A stretch of DNA of 32,500 bases. Origin: Stramonita haemastoma. Its lineage: Eukaryota; Mollusca; Gastropoda; Neogastropoda; Muricidae. Below, in pieces: positions 13,783 through 25,600 of the stretch. The notes beneath the pieces were generated by a model. It was not told the origin of the DNA and did not search any database. It saw nothing but the letters and a program-made list of their open reading frames with translations. A program made the translations under genes and the position numbers. Location of the stretch: assembly GCA_030674155.1 (NCBI GenBank), contig CM060316.1, positions 81,178,936 to 81,211,435 on the forward strand. The letters are read 5' to 3'. How positions within the stretch are numbered: the stretch's first letter is position 1; every line of letters starts with the position of its first letter.

Positions 13783-16700
13783 GGAATCGGCCGGGCCACA
13801 AGCAATGGTAAGGAAACAGGCAAAACTGAATATCGTAATGCCACAAAGAACAGATTACAGGAGCCAGTTCAGCACAGGACAAATTCAGATCATAATGTAT
13901 ATAAAAGTCATGTTAAATTTCTAAATTATAACGTGCATGGTCTTCTACCAAAATTAGATAACGCATATTTTGTTAGTTTTCTTTTGAAGTATGATATTAT
14001 TTGCCTAACAGAAACGTTTATTGCAACTGATGTTGACTTTCCTGTTTTTCATGACTATTTGTTGTTTGTTGCAAAAGCTAGAAAGCTTTCCCACCAGGGA
14101 AGGTATTCGGGAGGAGTAATTGTCCTGGTTAGAAAATCATTGGCATCTTTTATTGAAAAAGTTAATGTTGAAAATGAAAATACTATTGTTTTAAAGATGT
14201 ACAAAGATTTGTATGATGTTGACAAAGATATTTATATTGTTTGCTCATATATTCCTCCAAGTGACTCACCTTTTTGGAAATCAAGACATGACATTTATGG
14301 AATAGAAGTTTTGGAAAACTGCATACTGGACCTCCAAAGTGAGTATGATGATTTTCATCTTCTACTAATGGGGGACTTTAATGCTAGAACAGCAACTTAT
14401 AACTGTAGTGCTTCAAATGATGACAATGATTTCAAAACCTTTCAAGGATTTGTTGAGTCGGAATTGCTAAGGAAATCGCAAGATGCGCATACTAACATGT
14501 TTGGTAACCAACTTCTTGAATTGTGCAATATGTTTGACTGTATTATTTTGAATGGTCTCTGTGAAGCAGGCTTTGATGACAGCTGCACATTCATATCCAC
14601 ATCAGGCTCAAGTACAGTAGATTATTTCATAACATCCCTGGACTTATTTACATCTGTTAATGTACTCTCCCTGAATGTAGAAAATATGACAGAGTCTGAT
14701 CATTTACCAGTTAGTATGGAAGTAGAGATTGTTTGCAACTTTTCAAAACCTACAGACTATGTAAAGAGGACGGAGCCATATGATAAACTTGTATGGAGTA
14801 AAGATAAAGAGGACAAATTTCTTAATGCATTAAGAAGTGAAGAGATCCAAAATAGACTTTTGTTGGCCACAGATGCTCTAGAACACAATGTAGACAGTGC
14901 CCTAGATATGTTTGTAAAATGTTTAAAAGATGCCAGTACTTGTATGAACAAAAGGGTTTGCATGCACAACATAAGGAAATCCCCATGGTTTGATAATGAA
15001 TGCCAAATGCTAAAAAAAGAAAGCCGAGCAAAACTGAACCATTTCAGAGCAACTAGACAAGAAGATGACAGAGTAGAGTATGTTGAGAAAAGGAAACAGT
15101 ACAAAAAATTATTAAAAACTAAGAAGCAAAACTACAGAAAGCAAAAAGCTGAATCCTTAGTGAAAAACATAAAGGATTCTTCACGGTTTTGGAGTCAGGT
15201 GAGAAGTATGGGATGTGGAAATTCTGAGAAAGTTTACACTAATATTAGTACTGAGAAATGGTTTACCCATTTTAAAGATGTTTTCCAAAGTCAAGAAGGA
15301 AGTGATGATAACAGTAACATTACAGCAGATTTATTAGAAGACACTGGACATACTTTAAATAGGGACATATCCGAATTAGAAGTCTTAGAAGCAATACGCA
15401 AACTGAAATTGGGAAAAGCGAGTGGAATAGATGGTATAACAGCTGAAATGTTAAAGGTTGGCAGTAGGGATGTGATAGCTTTTTTGGTAAAGATGTTCAA
15501 TGTTATTTTTTCATCTGGTATATACCCAATAGAGTGGTCTAAGGCGATAATAATTCCAATTCATAAAAAAGGAAATCGTGATAACACAGATAATTATAGG
15601 GGAGTGTCATTATTAAGTATTATCTCGAAATGTTTTACAACAATTTTGAACATACGATTATATAAATGGTTAGAAAATAATAATATGATTTCGGAAACTC
15701 AGGCAGGTTTCCGTAAAGGTTATTCAACTATCGACCAGATATTTAACTTATATGCAGTTATTCAGAAATGTATTCAAAAAAAAGGAAAAAAACTTTATGT
15801 TGCTTTTGTGGATTTTAGGAAAGCGTTTGACTCTGTACAACATGAAAAACTTTTGGAATGTATGAAAAAGCAAGGTGTGAAAGGGAGGTTTATGATGTGC
15901 TTAAAATCAATGTATTCTTCATTGTTGTCATGTGTGCGTGCAAATGATGAATTTACAGAATTTTTTCACTGTCCTGTTGGAGTACGGCAAGGCTGCGTGT
16001 TAAGCCCTACATTGTTTTCTGTATTTATAAATCAGTTATCTGACCATATGAGCGCTAAAGGTAAGCATGGTATCCAGATTCTGCCAGACTTTTTTGAATT
16101 ATTTATATTGCTTTTTGCTGATGATGTGGCTTTATTGTCATCAAGTCCACATGGCTTACAAAATCAACTAAATGTATTACATAAATGCTGTGAGGAGATG
16201 AAGTTGAGCGTAAATACTGAAAAAACTAAAATTATGGTTTTCAGAAAAGGGGGTTATTTAGGCCGACGTGAACAATGGGTGTTTGATGGAAGAAAGCTGG
16301 ATGTTGTAAATAATTATTGTTACTTAGGGTTTAATTTCACAACGATGATTAGTATGAAGAAAGGTACTGAACATCTGGTAGTTAAAGGCAAAAAGGCAGC
16401 CATTCAATTAAACAGAGCCTTCCAGAAATTTAAAGAAATGACTGCTTATACATTTTTCAAAATATTTGATGCTAAAGTTCAATCTATTTTACTCTATTCA
16501 TCTGAAATTTGGGGGTTGAATAAGTTAGATCATTTAGAGAAAGTGCACATGTTAGCTTGTAAGAGATTTTTAGGTGTCCCAGTCAGAACTCCAAATAAGA
16601 TGGTTTATGGTGATCTGGGAAGGTATCCTCTCTATGTAAACTCTTGTGTGTCAGTCTTAAGATATTGGTTCAGACTTATTCAAATGGAAAATGAAAGGTT

Positions 16701-17286
16701 ACCCCATAAAGCATACGAGATGCTTCTTGATCTAGATAGAACTGGGAAAATTTGTTGGGTATCTAAAGTCAGGGAAATTTTATGTGAGACAGGATTTCAT
16801 TTTGTTTGGTTGCAACAAGGTGTCGGAGATACTAAAGCATTTTTGAATCAGTTTAAACAGAGGCTTACTGATATTTCTATTCAGGAATGGACTTCTACAG
16901 TTAGAGATCGGGATAGATATGCAAGTTATAGGTCCTTTAAAATGATTTTTGAAAGCGAAAAATACATACATGATGTTGATACGTATTGTTTCAGGGTAGC
17001 CATTGCTCAGGTTAGATTTAATGTCCTGCCTTTAAATGCAAATATACATCGGTACAGTGACTCTTTGCAAGATAAAACCTGTCCTTTTTGTAAGTCAATG
17101 ACTGAAAACGAAATGCACTTTTTGTTTGACTGCCCCATGTACTCTGATCTTAGAGCTAAGTTCCTTGGTGAATTAGCTCAACTTCCTCTACATGTTTTGT
17201 TGCAAGTGAAAAATCCTCATCAGATGCATGGTGTGTCTCGGTATGTTTTCCATTCTGTCAATAGACGAAAGAGGTGTGCCATCTAA
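13783..17286 (+). CDS. LINE A ORF2: APE endonuclease + reverse transcriptase
   Basis: The frame is open from just after the TAG at 13782. A GTG at 13933 is only a nominal start, and residue numbers below count from it. Endonuclease: NYNVHGLLPKL just upstream and at the start, TETF (about 26), GDFNART (about 147), STVDYF (about 230) and ESDHLPV (about 254), which cover the expected Asn, Glu, Asp-Asn and Asp-His catalytic residues. RT: GKASGIDGITAEML (about 494), NYRGVSLLS, QAGFRKGYS, FVDFRKAFD, VGVRQGCVLSPTLF, and FADDVALL (728) as the catalytic pair. The C terminus has CPFC...H...C (1050-1067), a putative zinc-binding motif. The protein would nick target DNA and copy element RNA onto it (target-primed reverse transcription). 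No stops or frameshifts are visible, so this ORF may be functional. It belongs to the APE-type LINEs on the CR1/L2/Rex1 side, with the clade uncertain. Confidence 0.9.
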   Translation, partial: GIGRATSNGKETGKTEYRNATKNRLQEPVQHRTNSDHNVYKSHVKFLNYNVHGLLPKLDNAYFVSFLLKYDIICLTETFIATDVDFPVFHDYLLFVAKARKLSHQGRYSGGVIVLVRKSLASFIEKVNVENENTIVLKMYKDLYDVDKDIYIVCSYIPPSDSPFWKSRHDIYGIEVLENCILDLQSEYDDFHLLLMGDFNARTATYNCSASNDDNDFKTFQGFVESELLRKSQDAHTNMFGNQLLELCNMFDCIILNGLCEAGFDDSCTFISTSGSSTVDYFITSLDLFTSVNVLSLNVENMTESDHLPVSMEVEIVCNFSKPTDYVKRTEPYDKLVWSKDKEDKFLNALRSEEIQNRLLLATDALEHNVDSALDMFVKCLKDASTCMNKRVCMHNIRKSPWFDNECQMLKKESRAKLNHFRATRQEDDRVEYVEKRKQYKKLLKTKKQNYRKQKAESLVKNIKDSSRFWSQVRSMGCGNSEKVYTNISTEKWFTHFKDVFQSQEGSDDNSNITADLLEDTGHTLNRDISELEVLEAIRKLKLGKASGIDGITAEMLKVGSRDVIAFLVKMFNVIFSSGIYPIEWSKAIIIPIHKKGNRDNTDNYRGVSLLSIISKCFTTILNIRLYKWLENNNMISETQAGFRKGYSTIDQIFNLYAVIQKCIQKKGKKLYVAFVDFRKAFDSVQHEKLLECMKKQGVKGRFMMCLKSMYSSLLSCVRANDEFTEFFHCPVGVRQGCVLSPTLFSVFINQLSDHMSAKGKHGIQILPDFFELFILLFADDVALLSSSPHGLQNQLNVLHKCCEEMKLSVNTEKTKIMVFRKGGYLGRREQWVFDGRKLDVVNNYCYLGFNFTTMISMKKGTEHLVVKGKKAAIQLNRAFQKFKEMTAYTFFKIFDAKVQSILLYSSEIWGLNKLDHLEKVHMLACKRFLGVPVRTPNKMVYGDLGRYPLYVNSCVSVLRYWFRLIQMENERLPHKAYEMLLDLDRTGKICWVSKVREILCETGFHFVWLQQGVGDTKAFLNQFKQRLTDISIQEWTSTVRDRDRYASYRSFKMIFESEKYIHDVDTYCFRVAIAQVRFNVLPLNANIHRYSDSLQDKTCPFCKSMTENEMHFLFDCPMYSDLRAKFLGELAQLPLHVLLQVKNPHQMHGVSRYVFHSVNRRKRCAI

Positions 17287-17579
17287 TTTTGTTATTCTAT
17301 TTGGGCTTGACGGAATACTTTTGTCGATTTTCAAATGTATTGGTGGTGATTCTGTTATTGCAAGGATGATGATGTCAATATGATAGTTTTGTTTGACTCT
17401 TTTCTGATTTGTTATTGGAGCACTGGACGTTCCTTGCCCTTATTATGTTTTTGTCACTCTGTATAATGACAGGTGAGGGTGTTCTGATGAAGGAGGCCGG
17501 CACAGTCAGATCGAACCGTATCAGAATCCATCTTCGTGTGGGCTGTTGTGCAGCGGGATGGTCATTCTGAGAGTAGTAA
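17287..17579 (+). other. LINE A 3' UTR, proximal part
   Basis: About 290 nt after the ORF2 stop (TAA, 17284-17286). It already contains short gatgatgatg stretches (about 17365-17385) that resemble the minisatellite downstream and could have seeded it. No further frame. Confidence 0.55.
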
Positions 17580-20500
17580 CTATGGTGATGATGGTGGGCT
17601 TAGTGGTGGTGATGTTGATGGTGCTGGTGATGTAATTGTTGGAGAAGTTGATGCCGGTGATGTAAATGCTGAAGAGGATGATGCGTGCGGGTGATGTAAA
17701 TGTTAAAGAGGATGATGCTGGTGATGTAAATGTTGAAGATGAATGTGCTGGTAATGTGGATGTTGAAAGTGCTGGTGCTGGTGAAGTAATAGTTGAAGAT
17801 GATGGTGCTGATGATGTAAATGTTGAAGATCATGCTGATGCAAATGTTGAAGATGATGGTAATGTAAATGTTGAAGATGATGGCGCTGGTGATATAAATG
17901 GTGAAGACGATAGTGATACAAATGTTGAAGAGGATGATCCTGGTGATGTGAATGCTGAAGATGATGGTGCTGGTGATATGAATGCTGAAGATGATGGTGC
18001 TGGTGATATGAATGCTGAAGATGATGGTGGTGCAAATGTTGAAGAGGATGATGCTGGTGATGTAAATGCTGAATATGATGGTGCTGGTGATGTAAATGCT
18101 GAATATGATGGTGATGGTGATGTAAATGCTGAATATGATGGTGCTGATGATCTAAATGCTGAAGATGATGGTGGTGTGGATACTGAGGATGCTGGTGATG
18201 TAAATGTTCAGGGTGATGGTGATGGCGATGAAAATGCTGAAGATGATGGTGATGTAAATGTCGAAGAGGATGGTGCATGTGATGTAAATGTTGAAGATGA
18301 TGGTGATGCTAAAGTTGAGGATGATGGTGATGCAAATGCTGAAGATGATGGTGATGTAATTGCTGAAGATGATGGTGATGTAAATGCTGAAGATGATGGT
18401 GCTGTTGATATAAATGTTGAAGATGATAGTGATGCAAATGTTGAAGAGGATGATGCTGGTGATGTAAATGCTGAAGATGATGGTGATGTAAATGCTGAAG
18501 GTGATGGTGATGATGATGTAAATGCTGAAGATGATGGTGATGTAAATGTGAGGGTGATGGTGATGGTAATGTAAATGCTGAAGATGATGGTGATAGTGAT
18601 GTAAATGCTGAAGAAGATGGTGATGTAAATATTGAAGGTGATGGTAATGTAAATGTTGAAGAGGATGGTGCTGGTGATGTAAATGCTGAAGATGATGGGG
18701 AAGTAAATGCTGAATATGATGGTGATGTAAATGCAAAAGATGATGGGGATGTAAATGTTGAAAATCAAGGTAATGTGAATGTTGAAGATGATGGTGATGT
18801 AAATGTTGAAGATGATGGTGATATAAATGTTGAAGATGATGGTGATGTAAATGCTGAGGATGATAGTGATGGTGATGTAAATGCTGAAGTTGAGGGTGAT
18901 GTAAATGCTGAAGATGATGGTGATGCTGATGTAAATGCTGAAGATGATTGTTATGGTGATGTAAATGCTGAAGATGATGGTGATTGTGATGTAAATGCTG
19001 AAGGTGATGGTGATGTAAATGCTGAAGGTGATGGTGATGATGATGTAAATGCTGAAGATGATGGTGATGTAAATGTTGAGGGTGATGGTGATGTAAATGC
19101 TGAATATGATGGTGATGTAAATGTTGAAGAGGATGGTGCTGGTGATGTAAATGCGGAAGATGATGGTGATGTAAATGCTGAAGATGATGGGAAGTTAAAT
19201 GCTGAATATGATGGTGATGTAAATGCAAAAGACGATGGTGATGTAAATGTTAAAAATCATGGTAATATAAATGTTGAAGATGATAGTGATGTAAATATTG
19301 GAGATGATGGTGATGTAAATGCTGAAGATGATAGTGATGGTGATGTAAATGCTGAAGATGATGGTGATGTAAATGCTGAAGATGAGGGTGATGTAAATGC
19401 TGAAGATGATGGTGATGCTGATGTAAATGCTGTAGATGATTGTTATGGTGATGCAAATGTTGAAGATGATGGTGATTGTGATGTAAATGCTGAAGATGAC
19501 GGTGATGTATATGTTGAAGATGATGGTGATGTAAATGCTGAAGATGATGGTGCTGGTGATGTAAATGCTGATGATGGTGTTGTAAATGCTAATGATGATG
19601 GTGATGTAAATGCTGAAAATGATGGTAATGGTGATGTAAATGCTGAAGATGATGGTGATGTAAATGTTGAAGATGATGGTGATGCAAATGTGATGCAAAT
19701 GTCCAAATCATGGTAATGTAAATGTTGAAGATGTTGGTGATGTAAATGCTGAGGAAGATGGCGATGGTGATGTAAATGTTGAAGATGATGATGCTGGTGA
19801 TGGAAATGTTGAAGATGATGGGGAAGTAAATGCTGAAGATGATGGTGATGTAAATGTTGAGGAAAAGATGATGATGATGTAAATGCTGAAGATGTTGGTA
19901 ATGTAAATGTTGAAGATGATGGTGATGCAAATGTTGAAGATGATGGTAATTGTGATATAAAGGCTGAGGATGATGGTGATGTAAATGTTGAGGATGATGG
20001 TGATGGTGATGTAAATGTTGAAGGTGATGGTTATGTGGATGTGAGGATGATGGTGATGGTGATGTAAATGCTGAAGATGATGTTTATGGTGATGTAAATG
20101 CTGAAGGTGATGATTGTGGAGGAGGATGTAGATGGTAGAACTGCTGAAAGAGGTGCTGGTTAGGATGATGAGAATTCTAATGATGATGGTGATGGTAATG
20201 ATGATGTGATCACTAATGGTGACGATGGGTATGATGATGTGATTACTAAAGGTGATGATGGTAACGTTGGTGTAGGTGTTGAAAGTGATAGTGGTAACGA
20301 AGACTATGACGAAGAAGTTAAAGGTGACGTTGGAAACAGTGATGAAGACGAGGATTGTGATCGTGACTATTGTGTAGAGACATTGAAGATGATGATCGTG
20401 ACGTTGATAATTATATAGGTTGAAGAGGTGGATGATAGTGCAGATGATGAAGAGAATGAGTTTGATGATGAAGACGTAGATAATGAAAGTAATGATGGTG

Positions 20501-20594
20501 ATGGTGATATACTTGCTGCAGATATAGATAATGAAGATGCTGATGGCAGTGATTATGCAAATGATAAAAAGGTTAACCGGGTTGATGATAACTA
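17580..20594 (+). repeat. 24-bp minisatellite, about 3 kb, coding-phase preserving
   Basis: Imperfect tandem copies of a 24-bp unit (gaagatgatggtgatgtaa then atgct) with many 6-, 9- or 12-bp insertions. Nearly all length changes are multiples of three, so two long frames survive (17666-18574 and 18775-19716) that encode repeats of E-D-D-G-D-V-N-A. A higher-order duplication is visible: about 18661-19080 matches 19129-19570, offset about 468-492 bp. The end (about 20110-20594) is more divergent. No promoter, start context or known protein family supports a gene, and antisense His/Gln-rich frames are shadows. I read it as an expanded repeat in the LINE A 3' UTR. Confidence 0.85.
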
Positions 20595-20639
20595 GAAGGC
20601 ATTGAATGTGACTTTGTGTGTTTGCGGAATTGGAAATGT

Positions 20640-20885
<246 letters not shown>

Positions 20886-20889
20886 GGGG

Positions 20890-20905
20890 GATGAGTTCGC
20901 TCATC
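20890..20905 (+). promoter_or_regulatory. TTCG-capped hairpin at LINE B 5' end
   Basis: gatgag-ttcg-ctcatc is a perfect 6-bp stem with a UUCG tetraloop, 4 nt into the element. It matches in form and position, not in stem sequence, the hairpin at 11377-11390 of LINE A. Confidence 0.65.
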
Positions 20906-21106
20906 AAGTGAATCGCACGTATTTTGACAAGCTCTGTCAATTTTTTTTAATTTTTCATAAATAAGTATAGTTTTTGGTAGATTTAGTACTTCTACATATG
21001 ACCAGTGTGTAGGGTATAATGCACTGATCATGCCGATATCAAATTTACAGGCAAGATGTTCTTGTGGGAAGTTTTATTTTTGTTTTCAAAGTTTCATGTG
21101 GAAACG

Positions 21107-21120
21107 AACTTTGGAGGCAA
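21107..21120 (+). repeat. Target-site duplication of LINE D, left copy
   Basis: aactttggaggcaa, 14 bp, identical to 27164-27177 immediately after the LINE D poly(A). The first two a residues are ambiguous with the tail, so 12 bp are certain. Confidence 0.85.
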
Positions 21121-21341
21121 GATTATTCTGCTGTGTTTGTAAAGTGGAGAATTTCAGTACTAGCCATCCTATAAGTCTTAAACTTGAAGGAGGGTGTGTG
21201 TTTTTTCAGTGTTATATATTGTTTTCCATTTTCCATTCCGTTTTTGTTTTTTTGTTTTTTTCTTTCCTTTCTCCTTTTTATTTTTTTTTTCAAAACCTTT
21301 CCTTATTATACTCAAGAGTGCGAGTATCGTGGTGGTAAACA
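21121..21341 (+). other. LINE D 5' UTR
   Basis: About 220 nt, strongly T-rich in its second half (about 21225-21300). No internal promoter motif is recognised. Confidence 0.6.
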
Positions 21342-22393
21342 ATGGCTTCTATAACAGATGGTGAGAGAACTTTGCCTCTATTTTTGATCAATAATGAGTT
21401 ACCTGCTTTTGACAAAAAATCTTTCACGACTGCTGAAATTTGTGCTGCCGCAGAAAAAGTGATGGTGCACAGCGAATAGGATCCTTATGGAGGATCTATC
21501 CTTGCAACAAAGATGGCAGACAAAAACTTCTGTTACAAGGTTTTTCTCTTCGAGGAGTACATATTAGTGTTAAAAGTCAAAACCCTTATATCGTCAGAAA
21601 TCTGACAGGTGGGGTAACAGGTGATAGGGAGGAGCAGCCTCCTGCAACCAAGCTCGTTATCAGCAACGTGCCCCTGTCCTTCTCTGATGAAGATGTGCTT
21701 CAAACTGTAAAACAGCTAGGTGTCTCTGTTCGCTCAAAACTGATCTTAGAGCGAGACAGAGATGAGAGAGAAAAACTGACCCACTGGAAGACTGGTAGAC
21801 GCTTTCTTTATATAGGAGTTCCTAGTGTACCCCTGGAAAAGACGGTGCAGATTGGCCCATTCAGAGCCACTCTGTATCACAAAGAGCAAAAACTAAACAA
21901 AGAGCAGCAAGAAGCTGAGTGCCGTAACTGCCTGCTTTAAGCCACAGAAACAAGGACTGTCCAAATCCCATCAAGTGCAGACAGTGTTACTGTGATGGAC
22001 ACAAGGCAGGTGACCCTGTATGCAGCTTGAATGCAGGCGGTGGGAGGGACGGGTCGACTGACTGTTCATCAACAAACACACAGACAACAGATAGGGCGGG
22101 GACTGTGAACTTCAACTCTGGCGAAAAATCAAAACAAAATCCTACAAAGAACTACAAGACACAAAATAGCACTGGCATTATGGACAGTAATGACCGCAGT
22201 AGACCACGTGAAAAAAAGAAGCAAACGACGCTAAATCCATACAGAGGAGTGGCTCTGGGTCTGTCAAAAGACCCCGATCCGAAGATTCCACTGTGTCCCA
22301 GTCAGAGAAACAACAGAAGTTGCTGGAACGGACAGAATACGAAACAGAGGATGATGAGACTGAGTACTGTGAGGTCTCTGATCACACAGGATG
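21342..22393 (+). pseudogene. LINE D ORF1 (RRM-like + zinc knuckle), frameshifted
   Basis: The ATG at 21342 opens a frame (MASITDGERTLPLF...) that fails after about 45 codons; a shift near 21451-21457 moves it into the 21440-21940 frame. That part has TKLVISNVPLSFSDEDVLQ, an RRM-like start. A second shift near 21935 restores a knuckle with Cys and His spacing of the CCHC type (CRNC...HRNKDC, then CRQC...GH...C, about 21921-22027). A third near 22230-22257 leads to a Ser/Glu-rich end closing at TGA 22391-22393. ORF1 with a zinc knuckle is usual in Tx1-type LINEs and would bind element RNA. This copy is broken in at least three places. Confidence 0.75.
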
Positions 22394-22658
22394 ACCCCCC
22401 CCCCCCCCCCCCCATACCATCCCATCCCAACACATTGACTGTGACAGACCTGGCTACGTTTTCTTTGGACTGTGATTGTGATTAGCGATTTCAATAATCA
22501 CAATCACAGTCCAAAGAAAACGTAGCCAGGTCTGTCACAGTCAATGTGTTGGGATGGATGGTATGGGGGGGGGGGGGGGGTCATCCTGTGTGATCAGAGA
22601 CCTCACAGTACTCAGTCTCATCATCCTCTGTTTCGTATTCTGTCCGTTCCAGCAACTT
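22317..22658. repeat. Long near-perfect inverted repeat, 168/164-bp arms
   Basis: The left arm (22317-22484) and right arm (22495-22658) are reverse complements with a 10-nt spacer (gcgatttcaa). They differ only by a homopolymer length (19 C at 22395-22413, 16 G at 22565-22580) and one G indel near 22553. The left arm is the end of ORF1 plus downstream sequence. The right arm runs to 13 bases before the ORF2 ATG. It would form a very stable hairpin in RNA. It is a genuine inverted duplication or a fold-back assembly artefact. Confidence 0.93.
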
Positions 22659-22670
22659 TGTGTTTTTGTT

Positions 22671-25600
22671 ATGGATACATTTAGAGTGCTGTCCGTAAAT
22701 GCTAGAGGGCTAAAAAACAATTTAAAAAGAAAAGCAATGTTTGATTACTTTAAGAAGGAGAAATGTGACATTGTATGTATTCAAGAAGCTCACATAACCA
22801 GTAAAGATGTGTTTGTGTGGGAGAGACAATGGGGAGGAAAAATAATCTATCAAGAAGGGACCGAACATAGTAGAGGTGAAATGATCCTAGTTTCAAAACA
22901 TTTTCCAGGTGATGTAAAGATAGAACATAAGGAAGACAGAATAATGATAATATCCCTACAAACAGAGGAACTAGAACTCACTATTGCAAATATCTATGCA
23001 CCTTCTTTGCTCACATGTATAATGTCTTCAGTAAATACGATACAGGAAATAAATTTATTGTTACTGGAGATTTCAACTGTACATTGAACAGTGACCTTGA
23101 TGTTTTATCTGGTCATCCACATTAAAAAAAGAAGTAGAAAGCTTTTCAAACTTTGTAATACAAAGCAGCCTAACAGACATTTGGAGGCTTTATCACGATA
23201 CGGAAAAAGAATACACTTGGTGCAGGCTTCACCCTTTTGTGGCACGCAGGATAGATTACTGTTTTGCTAACAAAGAGGCACTGGAATGCTGCTGCAGTTG
23301 TGAAATCATAACAGTTCCAAATACTGACCACAAAGCCATCATTACCGAAGTAAATATATCTCGCTTTAAACAAGGTCCAGGATATTGGCGCTTTAATAAT
23401 TCTTACTTGAAAGATACAAAATTTGTGTACCATATGAATGAACTGTTAGAAGAACTAACAAGTGACAATGATGAAACATTGCGAACCGAAAGCTCGCTAG
23501 ATAGATGGGAACTCTGTAAGATTCGAATAAAGGAATTTTGTATGGAGTTTGGAAAGTTCAAAGCATACGAAAACAAAAACAAAACACTCTGTCTACAAAA
23601 TCGATTGAAAAAAATTGAGCAGGCACTAATAATAAATCCCGGTGACACTGAATTGCTTAATATTAAACAACAGTTAGAAATATTGTTCCTTGAAAAAGCT
23701 AGAGGTGCACAGATAAGAGCACGTGAAAGATGGATAGAGGATGGTGAAAAAAATACAAAATACTTTTTAAATCTAGAAAGAATAAGAGCAAAGAAAAAAA
23801 TCATGACCAGAATACTCAATGGGAAAAACGAAATAATAACTGAACAAATGAAAGTTATTGAAGAACAGGTTAAATACTATCGTGCTTTATACAATCAAAA
23901 AACTAACATCGAAAATGCGGAAGAAACTGTCTGTGACTTCCTTACAGATGTGGAAGTCCCTAGATTAAGTGCTGAAGAATCAGCTCTTTGTGATGGTATA
24001 ATTTTGGAAGAAGAAGCTAGTGCCGCATTGAAAACAATGGGTAACGGCAAATCTCCTGGTAGTGATGGACTAACGGTTGAGTTCATGAAAGTGTTTTGGA
24101 AGAAGATTAAAACACTGTTAACATGCTCTTTTTAATGAGTCATTTCAAAATGAAGAAATGTCATACACACAGAGACAAGGAATATTAATTTTGTTACATA
24201 AAGGGAAGGAACTGTCACGCGATCAATTAAATAACTGGAGACCAATCACACTTTCAAACACAGATTACAAGATATTAGCAAAAACATTAGTATTAAGACT
24301 CGGTAAAGTAATTCCAAAACTGATCAACCAGGATCAGGTTGGCTATTTAAAAGGACGAAACATAGCAACAATAATCAGAACAATTGATGACGTCATTGAA
24401 TATCTAAATCACACAAGGAAAGCTGGGTATCTTTTAGCACTAGATTATTCAAAAGCCTTCGACTCTATCTCCAGAAAATTCATTTTAAACGCATTTAAAA
24501 CCTTTGGTTTTGGTGAACATTTTAGAAAATGGGTGTCCACTCTGTCATGCAATACATTCAGTAGCATAAATCACGGGGGTTGGATTTCACAACCCTTCCC
24601 AGTAACTTGTGGGATAAGACAAGGTTGTCCCTTTTCACCCCTAGCTTTTGTACTGTCTGTTGAATTGCTGGCAATCAAGATAAGAAACAGCAATGTGTGT
24701 GGCATTGAACTGCCCAAAAATGGCACTGAAACTGAAAACATTAAGATAAAGCAACTAGCAGATGACACAACACTTCTCCTGCGCAATAAAGATGACATAA
24801 TGCATGCCACATCCATAATTACTGATTTTTCAAAATTAAGTGGTCTCTCACTAAATGTACATAAAACAAAAGCAATGAAAATTGGAAAACACACAGAAAA
24901 TGAAGATATACCATATGTCCTCACAGACAAGATCAAGATTCTAGGTGTATTTTTCAGAAATGATGTACGAGCCCAAAATATCGAAGACAACTGGACAGGT
25001 AGACTACAGAAAATTCAAAATCTTATAAAGGTGTGGAATCGAAGAGATATTAGCATACATGGCAAAATTGTTCTAGTTAAAAGTCTGCTGATAAGTCAGT
25101 TAGTCTTCATAATGCAATCGATTGGACTCCCAGAAAAGGTACTTTCAAAAATCAATAGAACATTATACAAATTTATTTGGCAGAGAAAATTTTCCAACAA
25201 GAAAGCGTTCGAAAAAGTAAAAAGAAAAGTTATGGAAAGTGAATATAGTGAAGGTGGACTTAAAATGGTAAATGTAACTGAGCTACAAATGTGTTTTTAC
25301 CTTCAGTGGATTGGCAAGCTTTACAAATCGGACAATGATAACTGGACTTTTATTCCAAAGTGGTATTTTCAGACAGTAGCGAATGGAAGTAACATATTTG
25401 AAGTAAATTGTCGGTCAGCAGAATTAAAAGCCAGTAAAAGTATAAATAGTGAGTTCTGGAGCACAGTTTTATTCACTTACCTAGATAATAAAAAGCTATG
25501 CACAATGGAAGAAATCAACATTGCCAATTTCAGAAACCAACCTCTTTGGCACAATAGACTGATTACATACAAAACTCAGATCTTATTCTTTTCTTCCTGG

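Larger units (their letters stand above)
20886..21120 (+). mobile_element. LINE B, 5' UTR part (left of LINE D)
   Basis: Starts with gggggatgag directly after (CT)n. Shares loose landmarks with LINE C: a G-run start, then gctctgt, then a T-run (LINE B about 20931-20950, LINE C about 7586-7600). Ends with aactttggaggcaa (21107-21120), the left copy of the LINE D target-site duplication. Removing LINE D would place this 5' UTR directly before the ORF1 start codon at 27177. Confidence 0.75.

Noticed and set aside
13780..13840. Retrovirus-like readthrough pseudoknot after the TAG
   Set aside because: The stop is followed by gga and a GC-rich stretch, but I could not find a convincing stem or pseudoknot by eye.
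18152..19228. 358-codon antisense His/Gln/Leu-rich frame
   Set aside because: Shadow of the 24-bp minisatellite; the repeat unit keeps several frames open by chance of its length.
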